Positions 1-9,893 of a stretch of 64,000 bases of DNA are shown here, one piece after another. The DNA comes from Alteromonas sp. M12 (GTDB lineage Bacteria; Pseudomonadota; Gammaproteobacteria; Enterobacterales; Alteromonadaceae). Positions within the stretch are counted from its first letter, which is position 1; each line of letters starts with the position of its first letter. Position numbers and translations under genes: made by a program. The notes under the pieces were generated by a model. That model had not been told where the DNA came from and did not search any database. It was given only the letters and a program-made list of their open reading frames with translations. The stretch is from positions 4,402,001-4,466,000 of the forward strand of contig NZ_CP144164.1 in NCBI RefSeq assembly GCF_037478005.1, given 5' to 3'.

Positions 1-274
1 CTTTACGTAGGAATAAGGTTATTTCAGAGGCCTGCTGCCAGTTTTCCGCAATCGATTCGGCATTTTTAACTAAAATATAGAAGGTGCTGGGTAATGTGAT
101 ACTCAACCCAAGTACGCCAACGGTCATCAATGACGCTAACGGCGCTCGCCATAGTTCACCTAAGCTCCCTAATGCTTGTCTTACATGACTGACAAAAAAC
201 ATGGTTATGCGCTGGAACATGCCAATTTTAGAAGAGTAAGCACCTTGAGGCCGGCCTTTAAACAGAATACTCAT
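1..274 (-). CDS. ftsX: Cell division protein FtsX, N-terminal part (cut by window edge)
   Basis: This is the first 91 codons of FtsX, the membrane subunit of the FtsEX complex that controls septal peptidoglycan hydrolases; the rest lies beyond base 1. The start ATG (274-272) shares one base with the ftsE stop in a TAATG overlap, the arrangement expected for ftsEX. The visible part has a polar N-terminus (MSILFKGRPQ), then a segment ending in GELWRAPLASLMTVGVLG that opens the first membrane helix, as in other FtsX proteins. The reading frame stays open to the window edge. The order ftsY-ftsE-ftsX is conserved in gammaproteobacteria, with rpoH usually following. Confidence 0.9.
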   Translation of the reverse strand, partial: MSILFKGRPQGAYSSKIGMFQRITMFFVSHVRQALGSLGELWRAPLASLMTVGVLGLSITLPSTFYILVKNAESIAENWQQASEITLFLRK

Positions 275-978
275 TAAAAATCATACTCCTTAGGCTCTTC
301 ACTATCCCACTCTTCACTCAAACCATCGGTGATCATTTGTCCTTGTTTTAAGGTCAGTGATCGGTACTTCATTCGGGCAATTAATCCTAAATCATGGGTC
401 GCAATAAAAACAGATACGCCAGCTTGATTAAAGTCTTCAAACAAACGAATGATTTCCATCGACAATTTAGGATCTAAGTTTCCTGTCGGTTCATCTGCCA
501 ACAACAAAGGAGGTTTATTAACAACTGCTCTGGCAATACCCACGCGTTGTTGCTCCCCCCCTGAAAGCATCATTGGAAAGCTTTTTATTTTGTCTCGTAG
601 CCCAACCATTTCAAGCGCTGCATGCACTCGTTTAGTGGTTTCTTTATGGGAGTAACCTTCAATAACCAATGGCAGTGCAACGTTATCAAACACGCTTTTA
701 TCCATTAATAATTGATGGCTTTGGAAAATCATTCCAATATCTCGTCGAATAAACGCGATTTGTCGACGATGTATGGTATTTAGATCATGGCCATTGATCA
801 GCACGCGTCCTACAGTAGGACGCTCCATAATACTAATGAGTTTCAACAGGGTACTTTTACCCGCGCCAGAATGGCCGGTTAAAAACGCCATTTCACCGGG
901 CTCAATATGAAAACTTACTTTGCGTAAGGCTTGTTGCCCGCCTGGATAGGTTTTACTTACCTGTTCAAACTTAATCAC
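274..978 (-). CDS. ftsE: Cell division ATP-binding protein FtsE
   Basis: FtsE is the ABC-type ATPase that pairs with FtsX at the inner face of the septal membrane. The 234-residue protein has the usual family length. It shows a Walker A motif GHSGAGKST near residue 36, the signature LSGGEQQR near residue 140, and Walker B LLLADEPTGNLD followed by the switch histidine in IATHD. It lies 14 bases downstream of ftsY and overlaps ftsX by one base, so the three genes are almost certainly cotranscribed. Nothing unusual was seen. Confidence 0.97.
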   Translation of the reverse strand: MIKFEQVSKTYPGGQQALRKVSFHIEPGEMAFLTGHSGAGKSTLLKLISIMERPTVGRVLINGHDLNTIHRRQIAFIRRDIGMIFQSHQLLMDKSVFDNVALPLVIEGYSHKETTKRVHAALEMVGLRDKIKSFPMMLSGGEQQRVGIARAVVNKPPLLLADEPTGNLDPKLSMEIIRLFEDFNQAGVSVFIATHDLGLIARMKYRSLTLKQGQMITDGLSEEWDSEEPKEYDF

Positions 979-992
979 GTTGTTACCTGCGT

Positions 993-2270
<1,278 letters not shown>

Positions 2271-2449
2271 GCTTTAGTTAATTCTCTTGATAATGTGAGT
2301 CTGGAGTTTTGTCTTTATTAATAAACAAAAATCGACTGATATAAAGTTTATTGATAGCAACCTGACTTTTCAAAAAGTGTGCATGCAGAAAAGCGACTAA
2401 AGGTATACACTATCGTCCAATTTTGACAATCATAGCATTTCTTGGATTC

Positions 2450-3037
2450 ATGAAGCGAGGCGTAAAAAAGCAAAATGCCATCACCGGCTCAATCCGGGTG
2501 ATAAGTGGCAAGTGGCGTGGCAGAAAGCTACCAGTTTTAGCGGCACAAGGTTTACGTCCGACAACCGATCGGACCAAAGAAACCTTGTTCAATTGGTTAA
2601 TGCCTTATGTAAATGAAAGTCGTTGTTTAGATATGTTTGCTGGCAGCGGCAGCCTTGGCTTTGAGGCACTTTCAAGACATGCTACTAGTGCAACTTTTAT
2701 TGAGTTAGATAAGGTCGCTGCGCAGTTAATCAGTAGCAATCTAGAAAAACTGCAAGTATCCGAGCAACAAACTAAAGTCATAAATGGGAATAGTCTTGAG
2801 GTTTGCGATAGACTAAAAGATACCTTTGATTTAATTTTTATTGATCCGCCGTTTAATGCCGGTTTAGTGCCCAAAGCAATCGATGTAATCCAAGCAAATC
2901 ACTTAACCGTTACCGAAAGTGTTATTTACATCGAATGTGAAACGCAAAACCAGCACTACCAAGTTCCAGATAATTGGCGCTGTATCAAAGAAAAATCGAC
3001 TCAGAGTGTGTCTAGTAAATTATTTATTGTGAATTAA
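2450..3037 (+). CDS. rsmD: 16S rRNA (guanine966-N2)-methyltransferase RsmD
   Basis: RsmD methylates G966 of 16S rRNA in the 30S subunit using S-adenosylmethionine. Family features include RVISGKWRGRKLPV at the N-terminus, LRPTTDRTKETLFNWL, the SAM-binding loop DMFAGSGSLGFEAL, and the catalytic motif IV in FIDPPFNAG. I chose the ATG at 2450 (MKRGVKKQ), which gives 195 residues and lines up with known RsmD starts; an upstream TTG at 2423 is in frame but adds unrelated residues. It diverges from ftsY, as in many gammaproteobacteria, and its 3' end overlaps yjaG by 14 bases tail to tail. Confidence 0.93.
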   Translation: MKRGVKKQNAITGSIRVISGKWRGRKLPVLAAQGLRPTTDRTKETLFNWLMPYVNESRCLDMFAGSGSLGFEALSRHATSATFIELDKVAAQLISSNLEKLQVSEQQTKVINGNSLEVCDRLKDTFDLIFIDPPFNAGLVPKAIDVIQANHLTVTESVIYIECETQNQHYQVPDNWRCIKEKSTQSVSSKLFIVN

Positions 3038-3614
3038 TCTCAATTCCGATATTCGATACGCCTTCACTGGTCGCCATTTCGCGTAGCACTTTCACACTTT
3101 TTGCCCCTTCAGGCATTGCGACTATTTGTTGCACCAATTCATTTTGAAACGCCACTTCCCACTGCATTAATGGGTGCTCTTTTATTTCTTGAGCACTCAA
3201 CGACTGATCAGATACTAGTTCAACAAATGCTTCGACACTCCCTTGTGATAATTTGGAAACTATCACCGCACCTTGAGGTTCATCATTGGTTATCAGCGAC
3301 ATTATTGCAGCCAAAGAAATTGCCGCATCAATTGCTGGATATACACCGAAGCTATCATGTTCAGCAGCATCGGGAGTCACATCTTCAATTTTTTCCAACT
3401 GTAAAGCGAAATTAATTTTCGAGCCCGTACGAGACAACCACTGCCAAATCGATTCCAAAGACTTGTGGAATTGACCTTCATCATCGAATTCAGCTGTTTC
3501 GCAGAATAGCTGGAAATTAGGCTTCATACGTTCAGTTAAAGTGGCAGCGTATGCAACGGCATGCCAGCCAGTTAACTCACGAACTTTTTGAAATGTATTT
3601 AATTTAGAGGTCAA
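3024..3614 (-). CDS. yjaG: YjaG family protein (DUF416)
   Basis: This 196-residue cytoplasmic protein belongs to the DUF416/YjaG family, whose biochemical role is not established. Family hallmarks are the N-terminal GWHAVAYAATLTERMKPN, FALQLEKIEDVTPDAAEHDSFG, the YPAIDAAISL segment and the C-terminal GVSNIGIEI. No signal peptide or membrane segment is seen. Its start overlaps the stop of the downstream marC-like gene by four bases (ATGA), so the two are translationally coupled on the minus strand. Confidence 0.9.
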   Translation of the reverse strand: MTSKLNTFQKVRELTGWHAVAYAATLTERMKPNFQLFCETAEFDDEGQFHKSLESIWQWLSRTGSKINFALQLEKIEDVTPDAAEHDSFGVYPAIDAAISLAAIMSLITNDEPQGAVIVSKLSQGSVEAFVELVSDQSLSAQEIKEHPLMQWEVAFQNELVQQIVAMPEGAKSVKVLREMATSEGVSNIGIEINSQ

Positions 3615-4210
3615 TTGGTCACTCCCAGTGAAAAGTAATTACCTACGCCGTCGAGAAACATTTGTATCGACAACATAATCAAAATCATGCCCATTAAACG
3701 CTCAATCGCGATTAAGCCACGCTCTCCAAGAATCTTAAAAAATACACCAGAAAACATGAGAATGCTCGCGGAAACAGCCCAAGCTGAAAAAAGTGCTAAC
3801 GACCAATCGAACATCCTTAGAGGATCTTGGTTAGCAAGCAATATCAGAGCAGCCAATAACGAGGGACCGGCAATCATTGGAATAGCTAAGGGAACAATAA
3901 AAGGTTCCTGCTCAGTTACATCGTCGTCATGGCTCCCTTTATTAGGGAAGATCATGCGAATTGCAATCAAAAATAAGATAATACCACCAGCAATGCTAAC
4001 CGCTTGTTGTTTCACATTTAGGAAGTCCAACACGGCTTGTCCACTGAATAAAAAGATGAACATGATCAATAATGATAAAACCAACTCTCGCGCTAACACC
4101 TTACGACGACGTTTAGGCTCAATTGATTTCAAAATGGACATAAATATTGGTAAGTTTCCTAAAGGATCCATTATTAGAAATAACATTACCGCTGCAGACC
4201 AAATATCCAT
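3611..4210 (-). CDS. MarC-family inner membrane protein (YhgN-like)
   Basis: This 199-residue protein is nearly all membrane helix (about six segments). It starts with MDIWSAAVMLFLIMDPLGNLP, the hallmark of the MarC/YhgN family; the DPLGN motif is the most conserved part. Members are inner membrane proteins of uncertain, possibly transport, function; the old link of MarC to multiple antibiotic resistance has not held up. A start-stop overlap couples it to yjaG. A GGAGG-like ribosome-binding site precedes the ATG. Confidence 0.88.
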   Translation of the reverse strand: MDIWSAAVMLFLIMDPLGNLPIFMSILKSIEPKRRRKVLARELVLSLLIMFIFLFSGQAVLDFLNVKQQAVSIAGGIILFLIAIRMIFPNKGSHDDDVTEQEPFIVPLAIPMIAGPSLLAALILLANQDPLRMFDWSLALFSAWAVSASILMFSGVFFKILGERGLIAIERLMGMILIMLSIQMFLDGVGNYFSLGVTN

Positions 4211-4392
4211 TATACCTCCATCAATTCGAATTTCGCGGCATTGTAAACCTATTTAGGGTATATCCATAATCGAATCCAAAACTATCGTAATTTCATAGGC
4301 AACCAAGCTTGGAAATCTAAACAAGCGATTAACTAGCAATATGACAACTTTACGCTTTGATTAAGTAAAAATGCACAATAGTGGAGGCTCCG

Positions 4393-4575
4393 ATGAGTTT
4401 AATCAGCGTAACCGAGGTAGCTAATTTTTTAGGAGTAAAAAATCAAAGAGTTGAGCGTTTAGAAAGAGAAAGTCTGTTAGCTTCTAAGGCGAAAGATAGT
4501 CAAGGTAAACCCTTGTTTGATAGAAACGAAGTGGAAAAATATAAAGAGTTTGCTGAGCGTGTAGGTGGTATTTAA
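4393..4575 (+). CDS. Small excisionase/MerR-like helix-turn-helix protein
   Basis: This 60-residue protein reads like a single winged helix-turn-helix of the excisionase/MerR type: MSLISVTEVANFLGVKNQRV forms the HTH, LASKAKDSQGKPLFDRNEV the wing and the typical xxLFxRxEV strand. I use the ATG at 4393 because TGGAGG sits at the right distance upstream; a GTG at 4381 is also in frame. It stands alone between a MarC gene and pepB with no phage or integrase gene nearby, so it is probably a resident regulator. Its target is unknown. Confidence 0.7.
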   Translation: MSLISVTEVANFLGVKNQRVERLERESLLASKAKDSQGKPLFDRNEVEKYKEFAERVGGI

Positions 4576-4620
4576 AAGCTAGCTGGTATCTACAAATGAT
4601 TTAACCAGCAGTTGCTAAAC

Positions 4621-4644
4621 GGTTCACCAATAAATTAGTGAACC
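4621..4644. terminator. Candidate hairpin between the HTH gene and pepB
   Basis: GGTTCAC (4621-4627) and GTGAACC (4638-4644) form a perfect 7-bp stem with a 10-base loop between two convergent genes. There is no clear T-run on either side, so terminator function is only plausible. Confidence 0.35.
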
Positions 4645-4669
4645 CTAAGTCTAGTTGAAAAAGTCACTT

Positions 4670-5962
4670 CTAAGCGTCTAATAACGCCTGTGCAATTCCT
4701 CTTATTCCGATTCCACTGCCACCAGCAGGCATATGACTAGTACCACTGCCATTATAAGCCGCTGCTAAGTCAACATGAATCCAACCTTTACCTTGATTAC
4801 CAACAAAACGTGACAAGAATCCAGCGGCGTTAGATGCACCACCGGCACCGCCACCTTTTTGTGCACGACTGTTTGCAGTATCAGCAAAAGGTGATGGACA
4901 TTTATCTTGGTGCCATAACTCTAAGGGAAGCGGCCACACTGGCTCATTTTGTTTTTCTGATTGAATAATAAATTGTTGTAGTGCAGGTTTATCAAGTGAA
5001 AAAACTGCATTGTAATCTCCACCGGTAGCAGCAACAGCTGCACCAGTGAGAGTAGCTGCGTCAATAATTAAAGGTGCATTGGTTTCACTGGCTGCCATTA
5101 AACCATCCGCCAACACTAAACGTCCTTCAGCATCAGTATTAACAATTTCCACTGTCACACCGTTTTTATAGGTTAAAATATCACCCAATTTATAAGCATG
5201 CCCACTGACTAGGTTCTCAGCACAACATAAGAATAATTTAACCCGCTTGTTCAATCCTTGCATGATGGCCAGTCCAAGTGCACCAACTACCGTTGCCGCC
5301 CCGCCCATGTCGCACTTCATGCTCAACATGCCTTCACTACTTTTCATGCTGTACCCGCCACTATCAAAAGTAATTCCCTTACCCACTAAAGCCGCAGCTA
5401 CAGCTGCATTTTCATCACCGCTGGGGTTGTAATCAACTTCTAATAGAACCGGGGGTCGTTCACTGCCTCGGCCAACGTTATATATGCCCACCCAGCCAGC
5501 TTTTGCCAACTCTTCACCGACACAGTATTTTACAGACACTTTGTCACCAGATAGCTCTGTTAGCCAGTCTACACTGCGTTTAGCCAATTCTTCCGGTGAA
5601 AGTTTTTCAGGCGTTTCATTGACTAAATCGCGGGTAAAACACAGCGCAGCGTAACGTTTTTCTAAGCTTTCTTTGTCACTATTTTCTAACCATTTAATCT
5701 CAGCAGCATTGCGTGCTCGACGATAACTAAATGCCAATGCCCATTGTTGTTCTTCACTCCAATCTCCAGATAAAGTGACGCCAGACAGATTCATTCCATC
5801 CAGTTTACGGGCAACCACCGCAATTTTGGACAATTGAGTATCCGTAGCATCTTCAGGGTTTAAGTGAATGGTGGCGGTTTCTGCAGCAAAACTAACTAAT
5901 GCATTATCTCCCCAATGGGCTGAAGCGGGTTGATAACTGAGTTCGACTAAAAGATGTGACAT
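4670..5962 (-). CDS. pepB: Peptidase B, M17 leucyl aminopeptidase family
   Basis: This is a cytosolic, metal-dependent aminopeptidase of family M17 that trims N-terminal residues in peptide turnover. The family signature NTDAEGRLVLADGL is intact. The upstream metal and substrate motif VGKGITFDSGGYSMK, followed by MKCDMGGAA, is also intact, so all expected catalytic positions appear present. The N-terminal MSHLLVELSYQPA and total length of 430 residues resemble PepB rather than the longer PepA. I place the start at 5962 because AAGGAAA lies seven bases upstream; an in-frame ATG at 5986 has no such site. It diverges from sfsA. Confidence 0.9.
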   Translation of the reverse strand: MSHLLVELSYQPASAHWGDNALVSFAAETATIHLNPEDATDTQLSKIAVVARKLDGMNLSGVTLSGDWSEEQQWALAFSYRRARNAAEIKWLENSDKESLEKRYAALCFTRDLVNETPEKLSPEELAKRSVDWLTELSGDKVSVKYCVGEELAKAGWVGIYNVGRGSERPPVLLEVDYNPSGDENAAVAAALVGKGITFDSGGYSMKSSEGMLSMKCDMGGAATVVGALGLAIMQGLNKRVKLFLCCAENLVSGHAYKLGDILTYKNGVTVEIVNTDAEGRLVLADGLMAASETNAPLIIDAATLTGAAVAATGGDYNAVFSLDKPALQQFIIQSEKQNEPVWPLPLELWHQDKCPSPFADTANSRAQKGGGAGGASNAAGFLSRFVGNQGKGWIHVDLAAAYNGSGTSHMPAGGSGIGIRGIAQALLDA

Positions 5963-6053
5963 ACTGGTTTCCTTTTTCTTTGGCATCCATGATTAATTAG
6001 ACTAAATCATGGAACAGTGTGCGCAGTCTAAAGCGCATGATATGAGAGGTAAT

Positions 6054-6758
6054 ATGCTGTTCCCCACTCCACTTATCAAGGGTAAGTTAATAAAACGCTA
6101 TAAACGATTCTTAGCTGACGTGGAACTTTCTGATGGTTCAATCGTCACCGCTCATTGCCCAAATACAGGTGCCATGACGGGTTGCGGCGACCCCGGCTTT
6201 GAAGTGTGGTTAAGTCCATCGAATAACCCTAAACGGAAACTCGCATACACTTGGGAGCTAAGTAAAAATCACCAAGGCGACTGGATAGGGGTCAATACCC
6301 ACAATGCGAATAAATTAGTTGCCGAAGCTTTTGCCCAATCAAAAATCAAAGAATTAGCTGAATACCAAGGGATTAAACCAGAGGTAAAGTACGGAGAAGA
6401 AAATAGCAGAATAGATTTTATGTTAACCTCTGACAATCTGCCCGATTGTTATGTTGAAGTAAAATCAGTTACATTACTGAGGGACGGGATTGGTTATTTC
6501 CCTGATGCAAAAACCCAACGGGGCAGTAAACACTTACGTGAACTAATTGTCATTGCTCAAGCTGGGAAACGCGCTGTATTGTTGTTTTGTAGTCAGCATA
6601 CTGGCATCAAAAATATCCGAGTTGCTACCGACATAGATCCGGAATATTCGGCGACTTTACAAGCAGCAATGGCTGCGGGCGTACAAATTATCGCCTACGG
6701 CTGCAAAATCTCTGAAGAAAAACTACAATTAAATCAGCAACTAAGTTTCGATCTGTAA
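6054..6758 (+). CDS. sfsA: Sugar fermentation stimulation protein SfsA
   Basis: SfsA family members bind DNA and carry a nuclease-like fold; the cellular role is unsettled. The protein aligns well with E. coli SfsA: KRYKRFLADVELSDG, AHCPNTGAMTGC, the nuclease-like core SRIDFMLTSD...CYVEVKSVTL and YFPDAKTQRGSKHLREL. I use the ATG at 6054 (MLFPTPLIKG, 234 residues) with AGAGG just upstream. Longer starts at 6009 and 6042 add residues not typical of the family. The sfsA-dksA-gluQ order is the usual one in gammaproteobacteria. Confidence 0.92.
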   Translation: MLFPTPLIKGKLIKRYKRFLADVELSDGSIVTAHCPNTGAMTGCGDPGFEVWLSPSNNPKRKLAYTWELSKNHQGDWIGVNTHNANKLVAEAFAQSKIKELAEYQGIKPEVKYGEENSRIDFMLTSDNLPDCYVEVKSVTLLRDGIGYFPDAKTQRGSKHLRELIVIAQAGKRAVLLFCSQHTGIKNIRVATDIDPEYSATLQAAMAAGVQIIAYGCKISEEKLQLNQQLSFDL

Positions 6759-6983
6759 AAAAAAGGTTGATTTTTTATCTAAGGAGTCTATGTTTGCGAG
6801 TCGTAAAAAACAGCTCACCGTTTTTTATTCAAAAAAATTGGTATTTACTAGGCCAATTTTACCGCTGATAAGCGTAACAGTTACATATATTCGACCAAGC
6901 CTAATTTGCTAGGATAATAGCAATCTGCTATATATCCTCATTCGCTAAACAACGTTTGTGTCGTAGTGTAGGAGAATTGGCAC

Positions 6984-7430
6984 ATGCCAACTGGAAAAGA
7001 AAAAAGTTTAGGATTAATAGCACTAGCTGGTCTAACTCCTTATCAGGAGAAAGACGGCGAAGAGTATATGAACGATGCTCAACTCGAGCATTTCCGTAAA
7101 ATATTGTCAGCATGGCGCTCTCAACTTCGCGAAGAAGTAGATCGTACTGTTCACCATATGCAGGATGAAGCGGCCAATTTCCCAGATCCAGTAGATCGAG
7201 CGGCTCAAGAAGAAGAATTCAGCTTAGAACTTCGTACCCGCGACCGTGAACGTAAGTTAATCAAGAAAATTGAAAAAACGTTAAAACGAATTGAAGAGGA
7301 CGACTTTGGTTTTTGCGATGCATGTGGCATTGAGATTGGTGTAAGGCGATTAGAAGCTCGACCTACCGCTGATTTATGTATCGATTGTAAAACCCTAGCT
7401 GAAATTAAAGAAAAACAGCTACAAGGTTAA
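6984..7430 (+). CDS. dksA: RNA polymerase-binding transcription factor DksA
   Basis: DksA inserts a coiled coil into the RNA polymerase secondary channel and acts with ppGpp in the stringent response. The 148-residue protein has the coiled-coil tip motif DPVDRA (within [14 protein letters not shown]) and the four-cysteine zinc finger CDACG...CIDC near residues 112-136. GTAGGAG upstream supports the ATG. A rho-independent terminator follows 18 bases after the stop, so dksA can be expressed apart from gluQ. The 225-base gap from sfsA should carry its promoter. Confidence 0.98.
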   Translation: MPTGKEKSLGLIALAGLTPYQEKDGEEYMNDAQLEHFRKILSAWRSQLREEVDRTVHHMQDEAANFPDPVDRAAQEEEFSLELRTRDRERKLIKKIEKTLKRIEEDDFGFCDACGIEIGVRRLEARPTADLCIDCKTLAEIKEKQLQG

Positions 7431-7448
7431 TTTTTTTAAGTCGATTCC

Positions 7449-7472
7449 AAAGCCGCTAACCTGCGGCTTTTG
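7449..7472 (+). terminator. Rho-independent terminator after dksA
   Basis: AAAGCCGC (7449-7456) pairs with GCGGCTTT (7463-7470) around a six-base loop and runs into a T-rich tract. Its position directly after dksA fits intrinsic termination. Confidence 0.85.
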
Positions 7473-7510
7473 TTGTTTCTAGAGCGTTAACTTTAAGTTG
7501 GTGATTATTT

Positions 7511-8359
7511 ATGAACCAAACAAGTTATATCGGTCGATTTGCACCAAGTCCATCTGGGCCACTGCATATGGGCTCATTAGTGACCGCTCTGGGAAGTTTC
7601 TTGCAAGCCAAAGTGAATAACGGCAAGTGGCTACTACGCATTGACGATATTGATCCGCCAAGAATCATGGCTGGCGCAATAGAAAGTATTCAGTTGACGT
7701 TAAAGGCCCATGGTTTGATTTGGGATGACGATGTCATTTTGCAAAGTCAAAACAGCCAATATTACGAACATATTTTATCGCAACTCAGTCGCCAAAATTT
7801 ACTTTATCCTTGTGAATGCACACGAGCGCAAATCAAGGCTATTGGCGAATTCTATAGCGGCACTTGTAGAGATAAAAAACAGATACAAGCCCCATATTCC
7901 CTTCGGATAAAAAACCAATTTAACATATCGCAGATAAACGATGTTCGATTAGGACAACTCGAAGTAAATAGTAACGCAACCCAAGAAGATTTTATTGTTA
8001 GGCGCAAAGATGGATTGTACGCCTACCACCTAGCATCTGTGGCTGATGATATAAATTTAGGCGTTACCGAAATAGTTAGGGGAGAAGATTTAATAACGGC
8101 CACAGCATGCCAGTGGGCGTTATTTAAGACCTTGGGCAAGGCTCTGCCTCAATGTTTGCATTTACCATTGGTCAGGTCAGCTGACGGGCGCAAATTCAGT
8201 AAACAAAATCATGCGCCGGCATTGAATCTTAATAAAACAGAAGAAAACCTCATCGTCGCCCTGGATCATCTTAATCTACCTGTCCCTAAACATATTCCAC
8301 AACAGACTCAGGCTATTTTAGATTGGGCAATTCAAGCTTGGGCTGACTCGACTCCATAA
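7511..8359 (+). CDS. gluQ: Glutamyl-Q tRNA(Asp) synthetase
   Basis: GluQ-RS is a truncated class I synthetase paralogue that attaches glutamate to queuosine at position 34 of tRNA(Asp). It has GRFAPSPSGPLHMGSLVTAL with the HIGH-like HMGS, a zinc site (CECTRAQ...YSGTC), and the KMSKS-like GRKFSKQNHAP. It ends at 282 residues without an anticodon-binding domain, as expected. Its 3' end overlaps the convergent trehalase gene by 47 bases. In most relatives pcnB follows directly; here a trehalose module lies between. Confidence 0.95.
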   Translation: MNQTSYIGRFAPSPSGPLHMGSLVTALGSFLQAKVNNGKWLLRIDDIDPPRIMAGAIESIQLTLKAHGLIWDDDVILQSQNSQYYEHILSQLSRQNLLYPCECTRAQIKAIGEFYSGTCRDKKQIQAPYSLRIKNQFNISQINDVRLGQLEVNSNATQEDFIVRRKDGLYAYHLASVADDINLGVTEIVRGEDLITATACQWALFKTLGKALPQCLHLPLVRSADGRKFSKQNHAPALNLNKTEENLIVALDHLNLPVPKHIPQQTQAILDWAIQAWADSTP

Positions 8360-9893
8360 GTTGATAGAAGGCGCTAGTCACCCCGTTAGTCCAACCGAAT
8401 CCATGCTGTACCTCGTACTCACCACCTTGCGCAACATGGTCAATTTCTTTGACGTTATATTTTTCCATTAAACTTCCATGGGCCTGAAAATAATGTTCTA
8501 CGTTAGCGAGCCAGTTTTGCATGATCCGTGTCGCCAATTCATTCTGTTGGTATTGCTGTAACCCTTTAACAGCAAACCAATGTAATGGCGCCCAACCGTT
8601 TGGTGCGTCCCATTGCTGGCTACTTTGACACAAAGTGGTAAGCAAACCTCCAGCACATAGAAATTCGTTTTCCAATCGACTGGCCACGGCTTCGGCCTGT
8701 TCATGATTGGCAAGGTTAACGAATAGAGGCAACACACCGGCAAGAGACATCACCGCAGATTGACTGGTTGTTTTCAGATTAAAATCCCGATAGAAGTTAT
8801 CTGTAGAATCCCAAAAGTAAGATTGTATGGTTACTTTACGAGTTTCCGATTTTTGCTGGTAAAGCTGACTTTTACTTTTTTGCCCTAACAAGTCCCAATA
8901 CTGACTCAATAACACTTCAAGCTGATACAGCAAACAATTGAGATCAACAGGGATAATATCGGTAGTTTGGATACTTTGCAGATCTTCTGGATCCGCTAAC
9001 CAGCGCGAACTGAAATCCCAACCTGATTCGCATGCAGCACGAATATGCCGATAGAAAGTGGATTTTTCATGGTCTTTTTTATGCTCAGCAGAATCTATAT
9101 CCTCAGCATAAGATTCAGGTCGAGGACAAGCTTGCTCATCCCAATAGCGATTCAAAATCCCGCCATTTGGCATTCTGACTGAACGACTATGAGTTTGAAA
9201 AGGTTCACTCAACTGTTCAGCACCCGCCATCCAAAACGCATATTCAGAATCCATGGCTTCTACGCATTCCTTGAGAAAGTCTAGATCCTTATAGTTGCCC
9301 TCAGACCTGAACAGCATGTCTACCATTAAGCCCAATACTGGCGGTTGGGAACGACTAAAATAATAACTGCGATTACCATTGGGAATACAGCCAATATCTT
9401 TCTGCAATTGAATAAAATTTAACACCATCGATTTGACTAATTCTTTGCGTCCAGAATTGAGCAAACCTAAAGAAGTGAAATAACTATCCCAATAATATAT
9501 TTCCCTAAATCGACCGCCCGGCACCAAGTAAGGAAATCGCAGTGGCAAAAGAGAATCTTTGCTGTCGGCATCTGGCTGCTTTTGTAAAAGTGACCATAAA
9601 GCTTCAATGTGTTCAGCAACGGTTTGATAACGAACATTTTCGGCCAGCTTTATCGGTTCGGGAAAGCTAAAATATTGCTCAACAAACTCTGCCAATTTGA
9701 AATGACCAGATGCTGATTGCTGTTCATATTGTTGGTAAATTTCATCCCAATCGGTTTTAGGCGTGGCATCTGCAAAGTGTTTACTGTCGGTAAACAGACC
9801 CGATGTTTGGACCTGATCAAATAATGCGCTGCTGAAAAAAGCCAAGCTTTGCTCAAAATTACCAGCGGTTTGACGTCCTATTAAAGTGCTCAT
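8313..9893 (-). CDS. Cytoplasmic trehalase, glycoside hydrolase family 37
   Basis: This enzyme should hydrolyse trehalose to two glucose molecules. It carries both GH37 signatures: PGGRFREIYYWDSYF around residue 153 and QWDAPNGWAPLHW around residue 425, plus the C-terminal glycine-rich GGEYEVQHGFGWTNG. No signal peptide is visible, so it is likely cytosolic like TreF, which matches uptake of intact trehalose by the adjacent permease. Its start overlaps the permease stop by four bases (ATGA), so permease and trehalase form one transcript read away from the LacI gene. The last codons lie opposite the end of gluQ. Confidence 0.93.
   Translation of the reverse strand: MSTLIGRQTAGNFEQSLAFFSSALFDQVQTSGLFTDSKHFADATPKTDWDEIYQQYEQQSASGHFKLAEFVEQYFSFPEPIKLAENVRYQTVAEHIEALWSLLQKQPDADSKDSLLPLRFPYLVPGGRFREIYYWDSYFTSLGLLNSGRKELVKSMVLNFIQLQKDIGCIPNGNRSYYFSRSQPPVLGLMVDMLFRSEGNYKDLDFLKECVEAMDSEYAFWMAGAEQLSEPFQTHSRSVRMPNGGILNRYWDEQACPRPESYAEDIDSAEHKKDHEKSTFYRHIRAACESGWDFSSRWLADPEDLQSIQTTDIIPVDLNCLLYQLEVLLSQYWDLLGQKSKSQLYQQKSETRKVTIQSYFWDSTDNFYRDFNLKTTSQSAVMSLAGVLPLFVNLANHEQAEAVASRLENEFLCAGGLLTTLCQSSQQWDAPNGWAPLHWFAVKGLQQYQQNELATRIMQNWLANVEHYFQAHGSLMEKYNVKEIDHVAQGGEYEVQHGFGWTNGVTSAFYQLMESSQPKLELPNLK

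Noticed and set aside
2424..2452. Sigma-70 promoter (TTGACA, 17 bases, TTCATG) for rsmD
   Set aside because: The -10 would overlap the rsmD start codon, so it cannot drive the full gene from that ATG.
4393..4575. Remnant of a prophage (excisionase-like gene)
   Set aside because: No integrase, attachment-site duplication or phage gene is seen around it; neighbours are housekeeping genes.
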